Source: Chloroflexota bacterium (lineage in GTDB: Bacteria; Chloroflexota; Dehalococcoidia; SZUA-161; SpSt-899). Taken from it: a stretch of DNA of 5,133 nt. Shown here one piece after another: positions 1 through 3,448 of this stretch. A program made the position numbers and the translations under genes. Where the stretch lies: assembly GCA_018657655.1 (NCBI GenBank), contig JABHWQ010000382.1, forward strand, positions 1 through 5,133, written 5' to 3'. Below the pieces are notes generated by a model. That model saw nothing but the letters and a program-made list of their open reading frames with translations. It did not search any database and was not told the origin of the DNA. Within the stretch, counting starts at the first letter, position 1, and each line of letters opens with the position of its first letter.

Positions 1-45
1 AACAAGAGCGGCGGCCACCACTATCACTCGATTGAGAGTATTCAT
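1..45 (-). CDS. amaP: AmaP-like alkaline shock membrane anchor protein, N-terminal fragment (runs off the window)
   Basis: Only the first 15 codons are in the window, reading MNTLNRVIVVAAALV. This matches the usual opening of AmaP proteins, which begin MNTLNR followed by a hydrophobic run that forms the first membrane segment. In Gram-positive bacteria AmaP holds Asp23 at the membrane. The gene lies 55 bases downstream of the Asp23/Gls24 gene on the same strand, the arrangement expected for an anchor and its partner. The ATG at 45 is the only standard start after an in-frame TAG a few codons upstream. No clear Shine-Dalgarno site precedes it, so translation may depend on the upstream gene. 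The call rests on a short match plus context; the rest of the protein cannot be seen. Confidence 0.6.
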   Translation of the reverse strand, partial: MNTLNRVIVVAAALV

Positions 46-100
46 GATCGTGCCATATTTGAGAGTTTGCTAAGGTACAGAATCTCTTTTTCGATTGAAT

Positions 101-535
101 CTACTCCAGTCTCCCGGACATCCTTTCGGGGAATTCAATGCCGGCAACTGTTATATTGATTTCTTTGGCTACCAGTCCACTGATATCAAGAAGGCGGGCA
201 GCTACATTTTTGCGAACGTTTATGATCATGTTGGGAATGTTGAATCCATAGATGACGTTCACTGTGAGGTCGACTATGGCCTCTTTCTTGCCAGTCTCAA
301 CTTCAACTCCTTGGGACCTCTTCTCAGAGCGGCCAATACTTTTCGAGAATGATCGCCGGACAGATGTTGTGCCCATACTAGCAACGCCCTCGATTTCCAG
401 TGCTGCCACGCCGGCGATAGAGGCTATCACGTCGTCGTCAATGCTGGTTTCTCCTCCAACCATGATTTCCTCAACTTTTTCCAGTTCTTCCAGCCTTTGT
501 CCCATCTCTTTCTCTTTGATCTTTGCATGGTCCAT
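101..535 (-). CDS. Asp23/Gls24 family envelope stress response protein
   Basis: This 144-residue protein has the length and pattern of the Asp23/Gls24 (DUF322) family, small cytoplasmic proteins that collect at the membrane and are linked to alkaline or envelope stress. Residues 1-25 are a charged, probably helical extension rich in Glu and Lys. The domain starts near residue 26. It shows IASIAGVAALEIEGVASM (37-54), the strand-rich EAIVDLTVNVIYGFNIP (85-101), a helix with NVRKNVAARL (106-115) and the typical end VAKEINITVAGIEFPE (122-137). Residues 56-75, rich in Ser, Arg and Lys, form a linker that varies in the family. The ATG at 535 is chosen because a G-rich Shine-Dalgarno site precedes it; Met11 has no such site. 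An AmaP-like gene follows downstream. Family membership is clear; the exact physiological role is inferred from relatives. Confidence 0.9.
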   Translation of the reverse strand: MDHAKIKEKEMGQRLEELEKVEEIMVGGETSIDDDVIASIAGVAALEIEGVASMGTTSVRRSFSKSIGRSEKRSQGVEVETGKKEAIVDLTVNVIYGFNIPNMIINVRKNVAARLLDISGLVAKEINITVAGIEFPERMSGRLE

Positions 536-539
536 GTTC

Positions 540-551
540 TCCCCCCTTTTT
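540..551 (-). promoter_or_regulatory. Strong G-rich ribosome binding site of the Asp23/Gls24 gene
   Basis: Read on the minus strand, the bases before the ATG at 535 are AAAAGGGGGGAGAAC. The G-run with the following AG can pair with the anti-Shine-Dalgarno end of 16S rRNA and sits about five bases from the start codon. It decides the start in favour of codon 535 over the internal Met11. Confidence 0.7.
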
Positions 552-673
552 TGTGATATTGGAACCTATATGGCGGACGGTGGAAACAATTAATTACCGT
601 CGATTGGAAAAGTGCAAATGCAACTTTTATGAAGGTGATACAAATATTAATACTTAGCCTGTTTAAAAGTAAT

Positions 674-740
674 AAAACCGGGGCCGAAAATGTTGAATAT
701 TTATAACATTTTAACCTTATATAAGTGTTTGACCGGTTTT
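674..740. repeat. Nested inverted repeats in AT-rich intergenic DNA
   Basis: Two perfect 8-base inverted repeats are nested. The outer arms are AAAACCGG at 674-681 and CCGGTTTT at 733-740. The inner arms are AAAATGTT at 687-694 and AACATTTT at 705-712, with a 10-base loop. A 10-base palindrome, CTTATATAAG (716-725), lies between the inner and outer right arms. The inner pair could form a hairpin in RNA or bind a dimeric regulator. There is no T-run typical of an intrinsic terminator directly after a GC-rich stem, so I do not call a terminator. Function unknown. Confidence 0.5.
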
Positions 741-755
741 CTTGTAGTTATCTAG

Positions 756-818
756 GGAATCTCCTTGAATAAATCCTGTCACTATTATCTCATGATTCGA
801 GACTTATTCAGAGATTCC
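756..818. repeat. Long imperfect inverted repeat (arms 20 and 18 bases)
   Basis: The left arm at 756-775 reads GGAATCTCCTTGAATAAATC. The reverse complement of the right arm (801-818) reads GGAATCTCTGAATAAGTC. They agree except for a two-base insertion and one substitution, and are separated by 25 bases. The arms could pair into a long stem, or be the ends of a small decayed element; no transposase is present between them. It lies just to the right of the nested repeats at 674-740. Confidence 0.5.
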
Positions 819-856
819 TTTACTATATTATTATACAAGTCGCGCGGAGTGTCGCT

Positions 857-878
857 GGCGTTTTACGATGTAAAAGCC
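857..878 (+). repeat. Short hairpin with a three-base loop
   Basis: GGC-G-TTTTAC, then loop GAT, then GTAAAAGCC forms a nine-pair stem with one bulged G at position 860. It is not followed by a T-run, so it does not look like a rho-independent terminator. No neighbouring gene makes its role clear. Confidence 0.4.
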
Positions 879-1126
879 GCAGTTGTACCGGAATAGGAGT
901 ATCAGGCACAACCAACAATGTCCAATTCTGCTTACTAATCGGTGTGATGTGAGCATCTATCCATGGTCCGTCGGCACGGGCTTTGAAGCCATCGAGGGTA
1001 TATTTGGCGGCTTATTATACAACACTGAGGTTAGATTTAGAAGTGTTCGGTGTCAGCGATGGTGATGGTTTTCAGCAAAACTGCAAGGATATGACCCTCA
1101 TTTTATTACAAGTCTAACTTGATTTC

Positions 1127-1155
1127 TTGACGTTTTAGTGGGAGGCGTGTAGTAT
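1127..1155 (+). promoter_or_regulatory. Sigma70-type promoter for cysK
   Basis: TTGACG (1127-1132) and TAGTAT (1150-1155) are separated by exactly 17 bases. The first matches the -35 consensus at five of six bases and the second matches TATAAT at four of six. Transcription would start near 1162, giving a leader of about 73 bases before the cysK ATG. This is the best-spaced promoter in the gap on this strand. Confidence 0.6.
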
Positions 1156-1158
1156 ACA

Positions 1159-1178
1159 GTCCGTCTGGGGATACGGAC
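1159..1178 (+). promoter_or_regulatory. Hairpin at the 5' end of the cysK leader
   Basis: GTCCGT (1159-1164) and ACGGAC (1173-1178) are perfect inverted arms around an 8-base loop. A second register, TCCGTC with GACGGA (to 1181), can also pair, so two alternative stems are possible. It lies at or just after the expected transcription start. It may stabilise the 5' end of the message or overlap an operator. I do not see the conserved elements of a T-box or S-box riboswitch. Confidence 0.4.
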
Positions 1179-1234
1179 GGAGACCAACTATCACTGAATA
1201 AATCTCCTAAATTTGAACGTTAGAAGGTGCGACA

Positions 1235-2134
1235 ATGATATACGATAACATATTGCAGGATATCGGCAATACGCCGCTAATAAGAATAAATAGACTGAAT
1301 CCAAATAAGAATGCTGCCATCTATGCCAAAGTGGAAGGGAACAATCCCACGGGAAGCATCAAAGACAGAATCGCATTGAAGATGATCGAACAGGCAGAAG
1401 CGGAAGGGAAACTGACGGAAGGGAAAGCGATCATCGAACCGACATCAGGAAACACCGGGATAGCGCTGGCTATGATTGGAATTGTCAAAGGATATAATGT
1501 AGAGATTGTTATGAGTAAGGCAGTTTCCCAGGAAAGAAGGAAGATGATCCAGGCGTTCGGAGCGAAGGTTACTTTGACACAGGCTGAGCTGGGTACAGAT
1601 GGTGCAATTACAAAGGCAAGGGAACTAGCAAGCAAATACCCTGAAAAATACTTCATGCCGGATCAGTTTTCGAATGAACACAACAAAATTGCACACTACA
1701 AGACAACCGGTGAAGAGATCTGGAAGCAGACAAACGGCAAGATTGACTATTTTGTTTCATCAGTGGGAACATCAGGAACAATTATGGGGGTAGGAAAGGC
1801 GCTCAAGGAAAACAACCCGGACATAAAGATAGTCTGTGCCCATCCGGTTAAAGGGCATTACATTCAAGGTCTTAAAAACATGGAAGAGGCGATAGTCCCC
1901 TCAATATACGATGCATCGCAAATACATGAGACTATTATGGTGGAAACGGAAGATGCATTCGAAATGACCCGACAGATCGTCAATAGCGAAGGCATCTTCG
2001 TGGGAATGAGTAGCGGGGCAGCTCTCTATGCCGCACGGCAAGTCGCTACAGAGATCGGATCAGGAGTGATAGTAGTCATCTTTCCTGATAGAGGAGAGAA
2101 GTACTTGAGTACAGACTTGTTCCATTTGAAATGA
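1235..2134 (+). CDS. cysK: Cysteine synthase (PLP-dependent beta-replacement enzyme, CysK/CysM family)
   Basis: This 299-residue cytoplasmic enzyme belongs to the fold-type II PLP family that makes L-cysteine from an activated serine (usually O-acetylserine) and sulfide. Near the N-terminus is IGNTPLIRI (10-18). Lys43 in NPTGSIKDR is the expected Schiff-base lysine. TSGNTG (70-75) is the substrate-binding loop, GTSGT (178-182) the phosphate-binding loop, SSGA (259-262) holds the serine that contacts the pyridine nitrogen, and PDRGEKY (284-290) is the typical end. Length is normal. The phosphate loop has Ser where many CysK proteins have Gly, and the segment after His203 reads PVKGHYIQGLKNMEEA, unlike the loop of classic CysK. 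It may therefore be nearer CysM or prefer another serine ester; the substrate cannot be fixed from sequence. The ATG is preceded by GAAGGTG (1223-1229) at good spacing. It appears to be a single-gene unit with its own promoter. Confidence 0.92.
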   Translation: MIYDNILQDIGNTPLIRINRLNPNKNAAIYAKVEGNNPTGSIKDRIALKMIEQAEAEGKLTEGKAIIEPTSGNTGIALAMIGIVKGYNVEIVMSKAVSQERRKMIQAFGAKVTLTQAELGTDGAITKARELASKYPEKYFMPDQFSNEHNKIAHYKTTGEEIWKQTNGKIDYFVSSVGTSGTIMGVGKALKENNPDIKIVCAHPVKGHYIQGLKNMEEAIVPSIYDASQIHETIMVETEDAFEMTRQIVNSEGIFVGMSSGAALYAARQVATEIGSGVIVVIFPDRGEKYLSTDLFHLK

Positions 2135-2195
2135 TGGCCTAAAGTAGATTTTTCACAGGAAGGCTTTCCCGGAATTGGACCGACGTTAAACCAAA
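2135..2195. other. Short gap between converging cysK and the MaoC-like remnant
   Basis: I looked for a bidirectional terminator here and found none that is convincing. The only dyad, GGAA-GGCT-TTCC near 2158-2169, has four pairs and no following T-run. Confidence 0.4.
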
Positions 2196-2432
2196 TCAAT
2201 GGGTTTGCCTTGCAACGATGAATGTTGATTTCAATGTGAGTGCCGCTTCACCCTCTTGATTTGTTATCTCAACAATAGTACAAACAATGCCATGATTAGA
2301 ATTGCTTTGCGATTCGCGTTTTTCAATACACTCTGAGGTCATGGTATGAAGGTCTCCAGGCCGTGCAGGATTAGGGAAATGCATACGCCTCAACCCATGA
2401 GGCATCTGCCTCGACCACAGATTGACTGTTAA
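2196..2432 (-). pseudogene. Probable C-terminal remnant of a MaoC-like (hot-dog fold) acyl dehydratase
   Basis: The minus-strand frame is open from just after a TGA (2433-2435) to a TGA at 2196-2198, about 78 codons, with the first ATG at 2405. It reads HGLRRMHFPNPARPGD, then ECIEKRESQSN, GIVCTIVEITNQEGEAALT and a final STFIVARQ. This follows the second half of MaoC-type enoyl-CoA hydratases: the PVRPGD turn, a KRxSxS stretch, a GIV strand, NQxGE, then a last strand ending in basic residues. A complete MaoC protein is about 150 residues, so the N-terminal half with the Asp/His active site is missing. Only about 90 bases separate this open stretch from the stop of the Lrp-like gene, so the missing part is not upstream. 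I infer a 5'-truncated, probably non-functional gene. It could still be expressed as a 69-residue protein, but I see no ribosome binding site for it. Confidence 0.5.
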
Positions 2433-2514
2433 TCAGAAGGTCTATATCGCTAGAGGGTGCAAAAATATTGATTGGGTCACGCGTTATGTTCATTAAGGCT
2501 ACTTTCTCTAGCAT
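2371..2514 (-). other. Uncertain 47-codon open frame just after the Lrp-like gene
   Basis: An ATG at 2514, eight bases past the Lrp stop, opens a 47-codon frame beginning MLEKVALMNITRDPINIF and ending with TAA at 2371. It overlaps the MaoC-like remnant in a different frame. A single-base shift near 2390-2400 would join its end (SVVEADAS) to the remnant's HGLRR in a way that roughly resembles the middle of MaoC proteins. It may thus be part of the same broken gene, or chance. I recognise no motif in its first half. Confidence 0.2.
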
Positions 2515-2522
2515 GCGCTCTG

Positions 2523-3011
2523 TCAGCCATCCTTCCTAAAGTCATCTAACGCTAAATATTGGAAAGACATTTTATGCATCTCAAGTATCATCATAGTATC
2601 GGTACTCGTGATACCTGCCACTTTTGTAAGCTCTGTTCGCAGGAACCGCGAGAGTTCTCTTGATGATTTGAAGAGAACATAGATGACTATATCGTACCTG
2701 CCGGCTGCCGTGAACACCAAATGAACACACGGAAAGGCGGTCAGCTTGTCTGCAGCAGCATTGACCTGCTTGGGAGATACATTTAGCCCGATCATGGCGA
2801 ATGTTCGGAATCCTAATACGACCGGATCGCTGAATCCTACGACATTCGTGATCTTGTTCTCTAGGAGTCGCTGCAACTTCTTGGCCATGTGATTTCGACT
2901 GACTCCAAGCTTCTTTGCGAGGGTTGAGACTGACTGTCTGCCATCTGTCTCCAACTCCTTCAGTATTGCCAAATCTAACTCATCTAACTCAATATCTGTT
3001 GTTCCGTCCAT
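2523..3011 (-). CDS. Lrp/AsnC family transcriptional regulator
   Basis: The 162-residue protein has the normal length and two-part build of Lrp/AsnC regulators. Residues 8-68 form the winged helix-turn-helix: ELDELDLAILKELETDGRQS opens it, LAKKLGVSRNHMAKKLQRLL (31-50) holds the helix pair, and a short wing follows. Residues 69-153 form the ligand-sensing and oligomerising RAM domain, with GRYDIVIYV (104-112), the conserved Gly and Tyr-Asp of the family, and a final strand at 139-147. Such proteins form dimers to octamers, bind dyad DNA sites and often respond to amino acids or other small metabolites. The ATG at 3011 has GAAGGAAG about seven bases upstream. It is divergent from a CoA-transferase gene, so it probably controls that gene and itself. 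The ligand cannot be told from sequence. Confidence 0.93.
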   Translation of the reverse strand: MDGTTDIELDELDLAILKELETDGRQSVSTLAKKLGVSRNHMAKKLQRLLENKITNVVGFSDPVVLGFRTFAMIGLNVSPKQVNAAADKLTAFPCVHLVFTAAGRYDIVIYVLFKSSRELSRFLRTELTKVAGITSTDTMMILEMHKMSFQYLALDDFRKDG

Positions 3012-3133
3012 TATTGATCTTCCTTCATGTGTGAGCGGTCTCCAAGGCCGTTATTTAAGATTACACTACCCTAGGTACGAGCTGAATACAAGGATTGGTT
3101 GATTGTTTTCGGGTGTACCTATAAGTGTGTGGT

Positions 3134-3162
3134 ATTCTAGCACTGCATATGCAACATGTCAA
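3134..3162 (-). promoter_or_regulatory. Sigma70-type promoter for the Lrp/AsnC gene
   Basis: On the minus strand, TTGACA (3162-3157) and TAGAAT (3139-3134) are separated by 17 bases. The -35 box is perfect and the -10 box matches five of six. Transcription would begin near 3127, giving a leader of about 115 bases before the start codon at 3011. Confidence 0.65.
3144..3153. promoter_or_regulatory. Palindrome inside the Lrp/AsnC promoter spacer (possible autoregulatory operator)
   Basis: TGCATATGCA is a perfect 10-base palindrome placed between the -35 and -10 boxes of the minus-strand promoter. A dimeric protein bound there would block RNA polymerase. Autorepression is common among Lrp-family genes, but binding here is an inference. 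Confidence 0.4.
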
Positions 3163-3186
3163 TGCAATGATATGGTACACAAACAA

Positions 3187-3219
3187 TATGCCAATAGAAA
3201 TGTTTTCAATATAGGCATA
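3187..3219. promoter_or_regulatory. Inverted repeat between the divergent promoters (possible Lrp-type operator)
   Basis: TATGCCAATA (3187-3196) and TATAGGCATA (3210-3219) are inverted copies with one mismatch in ten and a 13-base AT-rich spacer; the dyad centre is near 3203. The site lies between the -35 boxes of the two divergent promoters, where it could act on both. It could also be the target of another regulator. Confidence 0.4.
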
Positions 3220-3266
3220 AAGATTACACGAAGTCAATCCCAGAAAGCAATACGCACTTTTTTGCC

Positions 3267-3296
3267 TTGACACCCAATAAGATAATGACCTATAAT
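3267..3296 (+). promoter_or_regulatory. Perfect-consensus sigma70 promoter toward the CoA-transferase gene
   Basis: TTGACA (3267-3272) and TATAAT (3291-3296) match the consensus at all twelve bases, with an 18-base spacer. Transcription would start near 3303, leaving a leader of about 146 bases before the ATG at 3449. No terminator is visible between them. A promoter this strong is usually held in check by a repressor, which fits the neighbouring regulator. Confidence 0.7.
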
Positions 3297-3386
3297 CGCA
3301 GTTAAAGTAATACAGGTAGAGTTTTATATAATTTACCAGCTATGTTTGAACTCTGATTCATACACCTTGCACGAGTATCATAAAAA

Positions 3387-3415
3387 TTGAAAACCTTTAG
3401 ACGTGTGCGGATAGT
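3387..3415 (+). promoter_or_regulatory. Possible second promoter close to the CoA-transferase start
   Basis: TTGAAA (3387-3392) and GATAGT (3410-3415) are 17 bases apart, matching five and four of six consensus bases. It would give a leader of about 27 bases. It is weaker than the upstream promoter and may be chance. Confidence 0.3.
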
Positions 3416-3448
3416 TTACGGTCATATTACAGTCATGTGGGGGAAAGA

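Larger units (their letters stand above)
536..1234. other. Long intergenic region between the divergent Asp23 and cysK genes
   Basis: This 699-base stretch holds no gene I can support. The left part (about 590-840) is AT-rich and contains several inverted repeats, annotated separately. The middle (about 840-1080) is less AT-rich and carries short open frames on both strands without good starts or recognisable motifs. The right part (1127-1234) is the cysK promoter and leader. I saw no clear promoter for the minus-strand Asp23 gene. A TATAAT on the minus strand at 830-835 lacks a matching -35 box. Confidence 0.6.
3012..3448. promoter_or_regulatory. Divergent control region between the Lrp/AsnC and CoA-transferase genes
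   Basis: This 437-base AT-rich region has no supported gene. It carries a minus-strand promoter for the regulator (3134-3162), a consensus plus-strand promoter (3267-3296), a possible second plus-strand promoter (3387-3415) and two dyad sequences between or within them (3144-3153 and 3187-3219). Short frames present on either strand have no protein-like features. The layout is typical of a local regulator that controls the operon facing away from it. Confidence 0.65.

Noticed and set aside
252..593. Plus-strand open frame opposite the Asp23/Gls24 gene
   Set aside because: It is antisense to a clear gene and its Ser/Pro-rich translation is what the opposite strand of that gene would give.
830..835. 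TATAAT on the minus strand, considered as the Asp23 promoter
   Set aside because: There is no -35 box at the right distance and the leader would be nearly 300 bases long.
823..1011. Minus-strand open frame of about 62 codons in the gap, including a readable stretch PWIDAHITPISKQNW
   Set aside because: It has no ATG or ribosome binding site, I recognise no family in it, and a frame this long is expected by chance in this less AT-rich stretch.
883..1065. Plus-strand 60-codon open frame upstream of cysK
   Set aside because: It lacks a ribosome binding site and protein-like motifs, starts at a non-ATG codon and ends before the cysK promoter.
788..1117. Plus-strand frame read through an in-frame TGA near 950, considered as a broken gene or a selenocysteine gene
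   Set aside because: No recognisable family on either side of the TGA and no clear selenocysteine insertion hairpin.
1162..1234. cysK leader considered as a T-box or S-box riboswitch
   Set aside because: The leader is too short and the conserved T-box sequence and S-box core are absent.
1321..1656. Minus-strand open frame opposite cysK
   Set aside because: It is antisense to a well-conserved enzyme with all motifs present and has no features of its own.
2158..2169. Small dyad after cysK, considered as a terminator
   Set aside because: It has only four pairs and no T-run follows.
3061..3273. Minus-strand 70-codon open frame in the divergent control region
   Set aside because: It overlaps the promoters and dyads, has a Cys- and Tyr-rich translation without motifs, and no ribosome binding site.
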